Assembly: GCF_035984655.1 (NCBI RefSeq) | Contig: NZ_JAXCHT010000004.1 | Span: 124,001 to 188,000 of the forward strand | DNA from: Actimicrobium sp035984655 | GTDB taxonomy: Bacteria > Pseudomonadota > Gammaproteobacteria > Burkholderiales > Burkholderiaceae_D | DNA length: 64,000 bases | Reading direction: 5' to 3' | In this document: positions 45,390 to 53,398 of the stretch, piece after piece | Layout: each line of letters starts with the position of its first letter | Position numbering within the stretch: the first letter of the stretch is position 1 | Notes under the pieces: generated by a model | What the model saw: the letters and a program-made list of their open reading frames with translations, nothing else | Database searches by the model: none | What the model was told of the DNA's origin: nothing | Made by a program: the position numbers and the translations under genes

Positions 45390-45664
45390 TGAACGATCCA
45401 GTGAAACAAGCGCCGCTCAAGCGCACGCTGATTGGAAAAGTGGTGTCCGACAAGATGGACAAAACCGTCACGGTATTGATTGAGCGTCACGTCAAGCATC
45501 CTCTGTACGGCAAGATCATCATGCGTTCGAACAAATACCACGCGCACAATGAGTCCAATCAAGCAAAGACCGGTGATACGGTGGAAATTCAGGAAGGCCG
45601 TCCTATTTCGAAGACGAAAGCCTGGACCGTGACCCGCGTCGTGCAAGCCGCGCAAATAGTTTAA
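45389..45664 (+). CDS. rpsQ: 30S ribosomal protein S17
   Basis: A 91-residue OB-fold protein of the 30S body: RTLIGKVVSDKMDKTVTVLIERHVKHPLYGK and the C-terminal RPISKTKAWTVTRVV. Last gene of the S10 block, followed by a 210-bp structured junction. Confidence 0.97.
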   Translation: MNDPVKQAPLKRTLIGKVVSDKMDKTVTVLIERHVKHPLYGKIIMRSNKYHAHNESNQAKTGDTVEIQEGRPISKTKAWTVTRVVQAAQIV

Positions 45665-45874
45665 ATTGCTGTTGTAAGGTCGGCACATAGGTGCCATAAT
45701 GCATGGCTTCGCCGCACATCAAGTTCAACACTTGATTATGCTGGCGAAGCAAGTTCAAGGTTTTGGAAATCGTCCACCCAATCAGTAGCGTCGCAAGGCG
45801 GTTCTGGCGGGACCAAGACTAACCGTGATGTCGCATCGTGCGGCGTGAGCGGGTTAAGTTGGGAAAGAAAAATT
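45665..45874 (+). promoter_or_regulatory. Structured junction between S10 and spc blocks
   Basis: A two-tier hairpin is visible: outer stem GCTTCGCC/GGCGAAGC (45706-45713 with 45743-45750) enclosing inner stem ATCAAGT-TCAAC-ACTTGAT (45718-45736). CATAATGC just upstream could be a weak -10 box, but no convincing -35 is found. GGGAAAG before 45875 is the rplN ribosome binding site. It may be a promoter/leader for the spc genes or a processing site. Confidence 0.5.
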
Positions 45875-46243
45875 ATGATTCAAACAGAAAGCCGGCTAGA
45901 AGTAGCTGACAACACTGGTGCGCGCGAAGTTATGTGCATCAAGGTGTTAGGCGGTTCCAAGCGCCGCTATGCGGGGATTGGCGACGTCATCAAAGTTACC
46001 GTCAAGGTTGCTGCGCCCCGAGGCCGCGTAAAGAAGGGCGAAATCTACAATGCAGTCGTAGTTCGCACGGCAAAGGGTGTTCGGCGCCAGGATGGTTCGT
46101 TGGTCAAGTTTGATACCAACGCTGCTGTGCTTTTGAACGCCAAGCTCGAGCCGATCGGCACGCGTATTTTTGGGCCTGTGACACGTGAGCTGCGCACTGA
46201 GCGCTTCATGAAAATCGTGTCCCTTGCTCCTGAAGTTTTGTAA
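45875..46243 (+). CDS. rplN: 50S ribosomal protein L14
   Basis: A 122-residue intersubunit-bridge protein: MIQTESRLEVADNTGAREVMCIKVLGG at the start and the signature region GVRRQDGSLVKFDTNAAVLLN. The frame is open to 45845, but homologues start MIQ at 45875. First gene of the spc block. Confidence 0.98.
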   Translation: MIQTESRLEVADNTGAREVMCIKVLGGSKRRYAGIGDVIKVTVKVAAPRGRVKKGEIYNAVVVRTAKGVRRQDGSLVKFDTNAAVLLNAKLEPIGTRIFGPVTRELRTERFMKIVSLAPEVL

Positions 46244-46252
46244 GGAGTAACG

Positions 46253-46567
46253 ATGGATAAGATTAAGAAAAACGATGAAGTTATCGTGTTGGCTGGCAAA
46301 GACAAAGGCAAGCGAGGCTTGGTCTTGCAGCGCGTTGATGGCGAGCATGTCTTGGTCGATGGCGTGAATGTTGCCAAAAAAGCGACCAAGCCTAACCCAA
46401 TGACGGGCACGACAGGTGGCATCGTTGACAAGCTGATGCCGATTCATGTATCGAACGTTGCGCTGTTTAATGCGGCAACTGGCAAAGCTGATCGTGTTGG
46501 CTTCAAGACTGTGGACGGTAGTTTGGTTCGCGTTTTCAAGTCCAGTGGCGCAGCGGTGAAGGTTTAA
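46253..46567 (+). CDS. rplX: 50S ribosomal protein L24
   Basis: A 104-residue assembly-initiator protein with a KOW motif (DEVIVLAGKDKGKRGLVLQR) at residues about 7-26 and VDGVNVAKKATKPNP. GGAG precedes the ATG. Confidence 0.97.
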   Translation: MDKIKKNDEVIVLAGKDKGKRGLVLQRVDGEHVLVDGVNVAKKATKPNPMTGTTGGIVDKLMPIHVSNVALFNAATGKADRVGFKTVDGSLVRVFKSSGAAVKV

Positions 46568-46572
46568 AGATC

Positions 46573-47112
46573 ATGGCCCGTTTACAAGAGATTTATAAAG
46601 AGAAAATTGTCGCTGATTTGACGGCGAAATTTTCTTACAAGTCGGTAATGGAAGTGCCGCGCATTCTGAAGATCACCCTGAATATGGGTCTTTCTGAGGC
46701 AATCGCCGACAAGAAAATTATCGAGCACGCTGTTGGCGACCTGACAAAAATTGCAGGCCAAAAGCCTGTGGTTACCAAGGCAAGGAAGGCAATCGCTGGA
46801 TTCAAAATCCGTGAGGGCTATCCGATTGGATGCATGGTGACGTTGCGCGGTGCACACATGTACGAGTTCCTTGATCGTTTCGTGACCGTTGCCCTTCCAC
46901 GGGTTCGTGACTTCCGCGGAGTGTCGGGCCGGGCATTTGACGGTCGTGGAAATTACAATATCGGTGTGAAAGAGCAAATCATTTTCCCCGAGATTGAATA
47001 CGACAAGATTGACGTGTTGCGTGGTCTGAATATCAGTATCACCACGACCGCGAAGACCGACGAAGAAGCGAAAGCGCTACTCGCCGCATTTAAATTCCCG
47101 TTTAGAAACTGA
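46573..47112 (+). CDS. rplE: 50S ribosomal protein L5
   Basis: A 179-residue protein binding 5S rRNA: MEVPRILKITLNMGLSEA and FDGRGNYNIGVKEQIIFPEI are diagnostic. In E. coli S8 represses spc translation at the start of this gene; I could not verify such a structure here. Confidence 0.98.
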   Translation: MARLQEIYKEKIVADLTAKFSYKSVMEVPRILKITLNMGLSEAIADKKIIEHAVGDLTKIAGQKPVVTKARKAIAGFKIREGYPIGCMVTLRGAHMYEFLDRFVTVALPRVRDFRGVSGRAFDGRGNYNIGVKEQIIFPEIEYDKIDVLRGLNISITTTAKTDEEAKALLAAFKFPFRN

Positions 47113-47119
47113 GGTTGCC

Positions 47120-47425
47120 ATGGCAAAACTGGCATTGATTAACCGCGAACAAAAGCGTGCTGACCTGGTAAAGAAATTTGCCCCGAAGCGTGCTGCGTTG
47201 AAGGCAATCATTGATGACCAATCGAAGTCGGAAGAGGAGCGTTATGAAGCGCGCCTGAAGTTGCAGGCTCTGCCTCGCAACTCTGCTCCGACTCGGCAAC
47301 GTAATCGTTGCGCATTGACTGGTCGCCCACGTGGCACTTTCCGCAAGTTCGGTCTGGGCCGTATCAAACTCCGTGAAGTCGCCATGCGTGGCGAAGTTCC
47401 CGGAATGACAAAAGCAAGCTGGTAA
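47120..47425 (+). CDS. rpsN: 30S ribosomal protein S14
   Basis: A 101-residue protein of the long, zinc-free type: NRCALTGRPRGTFRKFGLGRIKLRE lacks the CxxC pairs of the short form. ATG seven bases after rplE. Confidence 0.98.
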   Translation: MAKLALINREQKRADLVKKFAPKRAALKAIIDDQSKSEEERYEARLKLQALPRNSAPTRQRNRCALTGRPRGTFRKFGLGRIKLREVAMRGEVPGMTKASW

Positions 47426-47439
47426 TAGGAGAATATGCA

Positions 47440-47835
47440 ATGAGTATGAGCGATCCTATCGCCGATATGCTGACCCGTATCCGCAATGCGCAGGTTGTGC
47501 AGAAGACCACGGTTTCGATGCCGTCGTCCAAGGTCAAGATTGCAATTGCCGATGTCCTGAAGGACGAGGGTTACATTGAAGATTTCGCTGTCACCGAGGC
47601 TGGTGGCAAAGCGGAACTGAAAATCGGTTTGAAGTATTACGCAGGTCGTCCTGTAATTGAGCGCCTGGAGCGTGTATCCCGTCCAGGATTGCGCATCTAC
47701 AAAGGCAAGGATGATATTCCTAACGTCATGAACGGCTTGGGTGTGGCGATCGTCTCCACGCCAAAAGGTGTGATGACAGACCGCAAAGCGCGCGCAACCG
47801 GTGTCGGTGGCGAAGTTATTTGTTACGTCGCCTAA
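47440..47835 (+). CDS. rpsH: 30S ribosomal protein S8
   Basis: A 131-residue 16S rRNA-binding protein and likely translational regulator of the spc genes. DPIADMLTRIRNAQ opens it and VSTPKGVMTDRKARATGVGGEVICYV closes it. AGGAG nine bases before 47440 fits this start; an ATG two codons later is also possible. Confidence 0.98.
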   Translation: MSMSDPIADMLTRIRNAQVVQKTTVSMPSSKVKIAIADVLKDEGYIEDFAVTEAGGKAELKIGLKYYAGRPVIERLERVSRPGLRIYKGKDDIPNVMNGLGVAIVSTPKGVMTDRKARATGVGGEVICYVA

Positions 47836-47845
47836 GGAGTGCAAG

Positions 47846-48379
47846 ATGTCACGAGTAGGTAAAATGCCGGTCGCGCTGCCAAGCGGCGCCGAGGCGACGA
47901 TTTCCGATAAATGGATCTCCATCAAGGGCCCAATGGGGACATTGACCCAGGCGCTTACTGGCTTGGTGCTGGTGGTCAATGAAAACGGAATGTTGAAATT
48001 TTCGGTTGCCAATGACAGCCGCGAGGCCAACGCGATGTCCGGTACGCTGCGCGCGTTGGTGAACAATATGGTTGAGGGCGTTACCAAGGGCTTTGAGAAA
48101 AAGCTCAATTTGGTTGGCGTGGGCTACAAGGCTCAGGCACAAGGAGACAAGTTGAACCTGTCCCTTGGCTTTTCGCATCCAGTTGTGCATCAGATGCCTG
48201 AGGGTGTGAAATGCGAGACGCCAACGCCGACCGAGATCCTGATCAAGGGTATCAACCGTCAGAGCGTAGGCCAAGTAGCCGCTGAAGTTCGAGCCTATCG
48301 CCCACCTGAGCCCTATAAAGGCAAGGGCGTCCGTTATTCGGGCGAAGTGGTAGTCATTAAAGAAACCAAGAAGAAGTAA
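47846..48379 (+). CDS. rplF: 50S ribosomal protein L6
   Basis: A 177-residue protein near the sarcin-ricin loop. MSRVGKMPVALPSGAEA opens it; the signature PEPYKGKGVRYSGE is at the C-terminus. AAGGAG lies seven bases before ATG 47846; the longer in-frame reading overlaps rpsH and is rejected. Confidence 0.98.
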   Translation: MSRVGKMPVALPSGAEATISDKWISIKGPMGTLTQALTGLVLVVNENGMLKFSVANDSREANAMSGTLRALVNNMVEGVTKGFEKKLNLVGVGYKAQAQGDKLNLSLGFSHPVVHQMPEGVKCETPTPTEILIKGINRQSVGQVAAEVRAYRPPEPYKGKGVRYSGEVVVIKETKKK

Positions 48380-48391
48380 TAGAGGTTGACG

Positions 48392-48754
48392 ATGGATAAG
48401 AAACAATCACGTCTGCGCCGGTCACGCCAAACCCGTGCCAAGATCGCAGAGTTAAAGGTTACCCGTCTCGCGGTGCATCGTACCAATTTGCACATTTACG
48501 CGACGATTATCGGCCCGGACGCAACCGTTCTTGCTTCTGCGTCTACGTTGGAAGCGGAAGTTCGACTTGAACTTGCTGGTCAGTCCGGCAAGGGCGGCAA
48601 TGCTGCAGCGGCCGCACTGGTTGGCAAGCGCGTTGCCGAGAAGGCTCTCAAGGCTGGAATCGCCGAAGTCGCTTTTGACCGCTCCGGTTTTCGTTACCAT
48701 GGGCGTGTCAAGGCAGTAGCCGAAGCGGCGCGTGAAGCTGGTCTGAAGTTCTAA
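48392..48754 (+). CDS. rplR: 50S ribosomal protein L18
   Basis: A 120-residue 5S rRNA-binding protein: MDKKQSRLRRSRQTRAKIAELKVTRLAVHRTNLHIYA and the final YHGRVKAVAEAAREAGLKF. ATG 48392 with AGAGG upstream; a TTG two codons earlier is not needed. Confidence 0.97.
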   Translation: MDKKQSRLRRSRQTRAKIAELKVTRLAVHRTNLHIYATIIGPDATVLASASTLEAEVRLELAGQSGKGGNAAAAALVGKRVAEKALKAGIAEVAFDRSGFRYHGRVKAVAEAAREAGLKF

Positions 48755-48766
48755 GGAAGAATCATC

Positions 48767-49285
48767 ATGGCAAAAATGCAATCCAAGATGCAAACGGAAA
48801 AGCCAGACGATGGCATGCGCGAAAAAATGATCGCGGTTAACCGTGTGACCAAAGTGGTCAAGGGTGGTCGTATCATGGGTTTCGCAGCGTTGGCAGTCGT
48901 CGGTGATGGCGATGGTCGCATCGGTATGGGCAAGGGCAAGTCGAAGGAAGTTCCAGTCGCAGTGCAGAAAGCAATGGAAGAAGCGCGCCGCAACCTGGTT
49001 AAGGTTCCGGTAAAGAACGGTACGCTTCCGCACGCCGTGACCGGCAAACACGGTGCGTCATCGGTGCTGATGATGCCGGCAAAAGACGGTACAGGCGTGA
49101 TCGCAGGTGGCCCGATGCGCGCGATTTTCGAAGTCATGGGTGTGACGAACGTGGTTGCCAAATCGACCGGTTCAACAAACCCATACAACATGGTTCGGGC
49201 TACGCTGGACGGCTTGGCCAAATTGAATACTGAGTCTGACATCGCGGCGAAGCGCGGCAAGTCGGTCGAAGAAATTCTGAGCTAA
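48767..49285 (+). CDS. rpsE: 30S ribosomal protein S5
   Basis: A 172-residue accuracy-centre protein with the double-stranded RNA-binding signature VTKVVKGGRIMGFAALAVVGDGDGRIG. Spectinomycin-loop residues (KVVKGGR) look wild type. AAGGAAGAATC precedes the ATG. Confidence 0.98.
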   Translation: MAKMQSKMQTEKPDDGMREKMIAVNRVTKVVKGGRIMGFAALAVVGDGDGRIGMGKGKSKEVPVAVQKAMEEARRNLVKVPVKNGTLPHAVTGKHGASSVLMMPAKDGTGVIAGGPMRAIFEVMGVTNVVAKSTGSTNPYNMVRATLDGLAKLNTESDIAAKRGKSVEEILS

Positions 49286-49295
49286 GGTGAGCGAA

Positions 49296-49475
49296 ATGGC
49301 AAAGACAGTAAAAGTGACGTTGGTCAAGGGTTTGATCGGTACGCGCGAGACACATCGTGCAACGGTTCGCGGCCTTGGTTTGCGTGGAATTGATTCGGTT
49401 TCGGAACTTGAAGACACGCCATCGGTACGCGGCATGATTAATAAAGTTTCGTATCTAGTAAAAGTCATTTCGTAA
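49296..49475 (+). CDS. rpmD: 50S ribosomal protein L30
   Basis: A 59-residue protein: MAKTVKVTLVKGLIGTRETHRATVRGLGLRG. ATG 49296 has AAGGTGA seven bases upstream; an in-frame GTG at 49287 lies within that site. Confidence 0.97.
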   Translation: MAKTVKVTLVKGLIGTRETHRATVRGLGLRGIDSVSELEDTPSVRGMINKVSYLVKVIS

Positions 49476-49502
49476 GCCTTTGGCTCGCGGATAGGAAAAA
49501 TT

Positions 49503-49934
49503 ATGGAATTGAATAATATTCAACCAGCTGACGGTGCAAAGCACTACAAGCGTCGTGTTGGCCGCGGTATTGGTTCTGGCATCGGTAAGACTGCCGGTCG
49601 TGGGCACAAGGGACAGAAGTCCCGTGCTGGTGGATTCCACAAGGTTGGCTTCGAGGGCGGACAGATGCCACTGCAGCGGCGCCTGCCGAAGCGCGGATTC
49701 AAGTCCCTTGCGACGCCTTACAAGGCGGAAGTCCGACTGTCCGATCTGGAGAAGTTGCCAGTTCTGGATGTCGATATCCTGGCACTGAAACAAGCTGGCG
49801 TGATCTCCGAACTCGCACGTGTTGTCCGCGTGATTCTGTCGGGTGAGCTCACCAAAAAGGTTTCATTGAAGGGCTTGATCGTCACCAAGGGCGCAAAAGC
49901 TGCTATTGAAGCCGCTGGCGGCTCAGTCGCTTAA
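49503..49934 (+). CDS. rplO: 50S ribosomal protein L15
   Basis: A 143-residue assembly protein with the Gly/Arg/Lys-rich N-terminal tail (KRRVGRGIGSGIGKTAGRGHKGQKSRAG) that reaches into 23S rRNA, and the C-terminal KGLIVTKGAKAAIEAAGG. Confidence 0.98.
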   Translation: MELNNIQPADGAKHYKRRVGRGIGSGIGKTAGRGHKGQKSRAGGFHKVGFEGGQMPLQRRLPKRGFKSLATPYKAEVRLSDLEKLPVLDVDILALKQAGVISELARVVRVILSGELTKKVSLKGLIVTKGAKAAIEAAGGSVA

Positions 49935-49959
49935 CGTCTCGGATTAATTGGAGCGCGAA

Positions 49960-51291
49960 TTGGCAACAGGTCCTCAGGCTGCGAAAAATACCTCAAGTGG
50001 ATTTCCTTGGGGCAGGTTGTGGTTTTTGCTTGCGGCACTTGTCGTTTATCGTATCGGTGCGCACATCCCGGTGCCTGGAATTGACCCGTTGCAGTTGTCG
50101 CAGTTGTTCAAGCAAAACCAGGGTGGCATTCTGGGAATGTTTAATATGTTCTCAGGTGGTGCTCTGTCGCGGTTTACCGTGTTTGCTTTGGGGATCATGC
50201 CGTACATCTCTGCCTCTATCATCATGCAGTTGATGTCCATCGTTTCTCCTCAGCTCGAGGCATTAAAAAAAGAAGGCGAATCAGGTCGTCGCAAAATTAC
50301 GCAATACACCAGGTACGGTACGCTTTTGTTGGCGCTGTTTCAGGCGTTGGGAATTGCGGTTGCGCTCGAGTCGCAGGCTGGACTTGTTCTCGATCCGGGC
50401 TTGGCGTTCAGGTTCACCTGCGTCGTGACCCTTGTGACAGGAACAATGTTTTTGATGTGGCTGGGTGAGCAGATTACCGAACGCGGACTTGGTAACGGTA
50501 TTTCGATTATCATTTTTGCCGGTATTGCGGCCGGGCTGCCAACTGCACTCGGCGGGCTCTTTGAACTTGTTCGTAACGGTTCGATGAATGCCTTGTCTGC
50601 TATCTTCATCTGCGTGATTGTTGCGGCTGTTACCTACATTGTTGTCTTCATTGAACGTGGTCAGCGCAAGATTTTGGTGAATTACGCCAAGCGTCAGGTA
50701 GGGAACAAGATCTATGGTGGGCAGAGCAGTCATCTGCCGTTGAAGCTGAATATGGCCGGTGTAATCCCTCCGATCTTTGCGTCGTCGATCATTCTTTTTC
50801 CGGCCACGATAACGAGTTGGTTTACTGCCGGGGATACGACAAACCCGTTCGTCCGATTCTTGAAGGACCTGTCGGCATCGTTGGCTCCAGGTGAGCCGAT
50901 CCATGCGCTCTTGTATGCAGTTGCGATTGTCTTTTTCTGCTTTTTTTACACAGCGCTGGTTTTCAACAGCAAAGAGACTGCCGACAACCTGAAAAAGAGC
51001 GGAGCCTTCGTACCGGGAATTCGGCCTGGTGATCAGACGGCACGTTATATCGATAGAATTTTGACCAGACTGACATTGGCTGGCGCGGTCTACATTACGC
51101 TTGTTTGCCTGTTGCCCGAGTTTCTGGTCGCCAAGTACAAGGTTCCGTTCTATTTTGGTGGAACATCACTTCTGATCATTGTCGTAGTGACGATGGATTT
51201 TATGGCGCAGGTTCAAAACTACGTCATGTCGCAGCAATACGAATCGTTGCTTCGTAAAGCGAATTTCAAGGGCGGAATTCCGACTCGCTAA
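49960..51291 (+). CDS. secY: Preprotein translocase subunit SecY
   Basis: A 443-residue channel protein of the Sec translocon with ten transmembrane helices; IGAHIPVPGID follows helix 1 and GIGMAVALES-like helices alternate with the cytoplasmic loop VNYAKRQVGNKIYGGQSSHLPLKLNMAGVIPPIFASS. The start is TTG at 49960: GGAG lies six bases upstream, while the in-frame TTG at 49948 would place that motif inside the gene. No ATG is available near the N-terminus. Second last gene class of the spc block; pairs with secE at 23046. Confidence 0.95.
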   Translation: MATGPQAAKNTSSGFPWGRLWFLLAALVVYRIGAHIPVPGIDPLQLSQLFKQNQGGILGMFNMFSGGALSRFTVFALGIMPYISASIIMQLMSIVSPQLEALKKEGESGRRKITQYTRYGTLLLALFQALGIAVALESQAGLVLDPGLAFRFTCVVTLVTGTMFLMWLGEQITERGLGNGISIIIFAGIAAGLPTALGGLFELVRNGSMNALSAIFICVIVAAVTYIVVFIERGQRKILVNYAKRQVGNKIYGGQSSHLPLKLNMAGVIPPIFASSIILFPATITSWFTAGDTTNPFVRFLKDLSASLAPGEPIHALLYAVAIVFFCFFYTALVFNSKETADNLKKSGAFVPGIRPGDQTARYIDRILTRLTLAGAVYITLVCLLPEFLVAKYKVPFYFGGTSLLIIVVVTMDFMAQVQNYVMSQQYESLLRKANFKGGIPTR

Positions 51292-51316
51292 GCGCCCAGG
51301 AGACCGAGCAAACCGA

Positions 51317-51535
51317 ATGGCAAAAGACGACGTTATACAAATGCAGGGTGAGATTCTTGAGAATCTCCCGAATGCTACATTTAGAGTCAAGTTGGAAAAT
51401 GGACATGTCGTTCTCGGGCACATTTCCGGGAAAATGCGGATGAACTACATTCGTATTCTCCCAGGAGACAAGGTTACCGTCGAATTGACACCGTATGATT
51501 TGAGTCGGGCTCGTATCGTATTCCGAACCAAATAG
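51317..51535 (+). CDS. infA: Translation initiation factor IF-1
   Basis: A 72-residue OB-fold protein (MAKDDVIQMQGEILENLPNATFRVKLENGHVVLGHISGKMR) occupying the A site during initiation. Placed between secY and rpmJ, the usual arrangement in betaproteobacteria and unlike E. coli, where infA is elsewhere. Confidence 0.98.
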   Translation: MAKDDVIQMQGEILENLPNATFRVKLENGHVVLGHISGKMRMNYIRILPGDKVTVELTPYDLSRARIVFRTK

Positions 51536-51574
51536 CGTTTAATTGAATTTAGAACAGAGAGAAAGAGGGCAAAC

Positions 51575-51688
51575 ATGAAGGTGCTCGCATCAATCAAGCA
51601 GATCTGCCGCAACTGCAAGATCATCAAGCGCAAGGGCGTTGTTCGTGTCATTTGCATCACACCGCGCCATAAACAGCGTCAAGGTTAA
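51575..51688 (+). CDS. rpmJ: 50S ribosomal protein L36 (zinc form)
   Basis: A 37-residue protein, easily missed because of its size. It starts MKVLASIKQICRNCKIIKR; the zinc ligands Cys11, Cys14, Cys27 and His32 are all present, so this is the zinc-binding (C+) form. GAGGG lies six bases before the ATG. Confidence 0.97.
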   Translation: MKVLASIKQICRNCKIIKRKGVVRVICITPRHKQRQG

Positions 51689-51715
51689 TTAACGTTATTG
51701 ATTGAGGAATAACGA

Positions 51716-52081
51716 ATGGCACGTATAGCAGGGGTCAATATCCCAAATCATCAGCACACCGTAATTGGCTTGACAGCAATTTATGGTGTTGGGCGTCCGC
51801 GTGCAGAGAAAATCTGCACCACGACCGGCGTTTTGTCGACAAAGAAGATCAAAGATCTTGACGATAGCGAACTCGAAAAACTGCGCGATGAAATCGCAAA
51901 GTTTGTCGTTGAAGGCGATCTGCGTCGCGAAGTTTCCATGAACATCAAGCGTTTGATGGATTTGGGCTGCTACCGCGGTCTGCGCCATCGTAAAGGTTTG
52001 CCATGCCGTGGTCAGCGCACCCGTACGAATGCGCGGACTCGCAAGGGCCCACGTAAAGCAGCGCAGTCGTTGAAAAAATAA
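51716..52081 (+). CDS. rpsM: 30S ribosomal protein S13
   Basis: A 121-residue head protein: MARIAGVNIPNHQHTVIGLTAIYGVGRPRAEKI, and CYRGLRHRKGLPCRGQRTRTNARTRKG at the C-terminal tail that touches P-site tRNA. First gene of the alpha block. Confidence 0.98.
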   Translation: MARIAGVNIPNHQHTVIGLTAIYGVGRPRAEKICTTTGVLSTKKIKDLDDSELEKLRDEIAKFVVEGDLRREVSMNIKRLMDLGCYRGLRHRKGLPCRGQRTRTNARTRKGPRKAAQSLKK

Positions 52082-52098
52082 TCAAGCATCTGCTTGAT
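52081..52098 (+). promoter_or_regulatory. Hairpin between rpsM and rpsK
   Basis: ATCAAGC-ATCT-GCTTGAT (52081-52098), a perfect 7-bp stem that begins on the last base of the rpsM stop codon; TTGATGG follows. First of a series of hairpins at each junction of the alpha block. Confidence 0.45.
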
Positions 52099-52121
52099 TT
52101 GATGGATTCAAGGAAATAATT

Positions 52122-52526
52122 ATGGCAAAAGCCCCAAACAACGCCGCTGCGGCGCGCGTTCGTAAAAAAGTTAAAAAGAACGTTGCTGAGGGGATTGCGC
52201 ATATTCACGCTTCCTTCAATAACACGATCATCACGATCACCGATCGCCAGGGCAATGCGCTTTCATGGGCAACGTCCGGCGGTGCCGGCTTCAAGGGTTC
52301 GCGTAAATCGACACCGTTTGCAGCACAGGTAGCGGCTGAAGCTGCAGGTAAAGTGGCGGTTGAGTGCGGCGTGAAGAATCTTGAAGTGCGAATCAAGGGC
52401 CCAGGTCCTGGTCGCGAGTCGGCTGTGCGCGCATTGAACAATCTGGGTATCAAGATCACCGAGATTCAAGATGTCACGCCTGTGCCGCACAACGGTTGCC
52501 GTCCGCCGAAGCGCCGTCGTATTTGA
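52122..52526 (+). CDS. rpsK: 30S ribosomal protein S11
   Basis: A 134-residue platform protein: GIAHIHASFNNTIITITDRQGNALSWATSGGAGFKGSRKSTPFAAQ and the C-terminal DVTPVPHNGCRPPKRRRI with the Asn-Gly that can form isoaspartate. Confidence 0.98.
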   Translation: MAKAPNNAAAARVRKKVKKNVAEGIAHIHASFNNTIITITDRQGNALSWATSGGAGFKGSRKSTPFAAQVAAEAAGKVAVECGVKNLEVRIKGPGPGRESAVRALNNLGIKITEIQDVTPVPHNGCRPPKRRRI

Positions 52527-52554
52527 GGCGATGCTGTTGTCGCATTTGCTGTTG

Positions 52555-52586
52555 CCCGCCAGTCGCCTTGGCGGGTTTTGTTCTTA
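52555..52586 (+). terminator. Terminator-like hairpin between rpsK and rpsD
   Basis: CCCGCCA (52555-52561) pairs with TGGCGGG (52569-52575), loop of seven, followed by TTTTGTTCTT. It has the form of an intrinsic terminator although the operon continues, so partial termination or attenuation is likely. Confidence 0.7.
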
Positions 52587-52677
52587 AGCCCACCGTTTGA
52601 TCGCAGGTAGATCGGACTAGCGTTTCGGCAAATCCCGAGGGGTTTGCGGGTTACGTCATGACATAAAGGAAATTCAC

Positions 52678-53301
52678 GTGGCACGTTATATTGGCCCTAA
52701 GGCAAAGCTATCCCGTCGCGAAGGCACTGACCTCTTTCTTAAGAGCGCACGTCGGTCCCTCGATTCAAAGTGCAAACTGGATTCGAAGCCAGGTCAGCAC
52801 GGTCGCACTTCTGGTGCGCGGACATCTGACTATGGTAACCAGCTCCGCGAGAAGCAAAAAGTAAAGCGGATGTACGGCGTGATGGAACGTCAGTTCCGCC
52901 GCTATTTCGCTGAGGCGGATCGTCGCAAGGGTAATACCGGCGAAACCCTGCTCAAGCTGCTTGAGGGGCGTCTCGACAACGTGGTTTATCGCATGGGTTT
53001 TGGTTCAACTCGCGCTGAAGGCCGTCAGCTGGTTTCGCACAAGGCATTCACTGTCAACGGTATCGTTGTCAACATTGCGTCGTATCAGGTCAAGGCTGGT
53101 GATGTCGTCGCCGTCCGTGAAAAGGCAATGAAACAGGTGCGCATTGTCGAGGCACTGTCACTTGCCGAGCAGATTGGCATGCCGTCATGGGTATCCGTTG
53201 ATCCGAAGAAGATGGAAGGGATTCTGAAATCCCTGCCGGATCGCAGCGAGATCGCCGCCGACGTCAATGAATCGCTGATCGTCGAACTGTATTCCCGTTA
53301 A
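52678..53301 (+). CDS. rpsD: 30S ribosomal protein S4
   Basis: A 207-residue 16S rRNA-binding protein and, in many bacteria, repressor of the alpha operon. The S4 RNA-binding domain is at about residues 97-157 (RLDNVVYRMGFGSTRAEGRQLVSHKAFTVNG). The zinc-free form: no CxxC near the N-terminus. Starts with GTG, AAGGAAA upstream. Confidence 0.98.
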   Translation: MARYIGPKAKLSRREGTDLFLKSARRSLDSKCKLDSKPGQHGRTSGARTSDYGNQLREKQKVKRMYGVMERQFRRYFAEADRRKGNTGETLLKLLEGRLDNVVYRMGFGSTRAEGRQLVSHKAFTVNGIVVNIASYQVKAGDVVAVREKAMKQVRIVEALSLAEQIGMPSWVSVDPKKMEGILKSLPDRSEIAADVNESLIVELYSR

Positions 53302-53314
53302 TATTCGCATCGCT

Positions 53315-53342
53315 GCCCATCGGTCTCCGATGGGCATTTTTC
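53315..53342 (+). terminator. Terminator-like hairpin between rpsD and rpoA
   Basis: GCCCATCGG-TCT-CCGATGGGC (53315-53335), a perfect 9-bp stem, followed by ATTTTTCG. It looks like a functional intrinsic terminator lying ahead of rpoA. Confidence 0.75.
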
Positions 53343-53398
53343 GTAATGCCATCAGCCTTATCGGTGTAATGAGCCGAGGGTATTGAAGAGGACATTTC

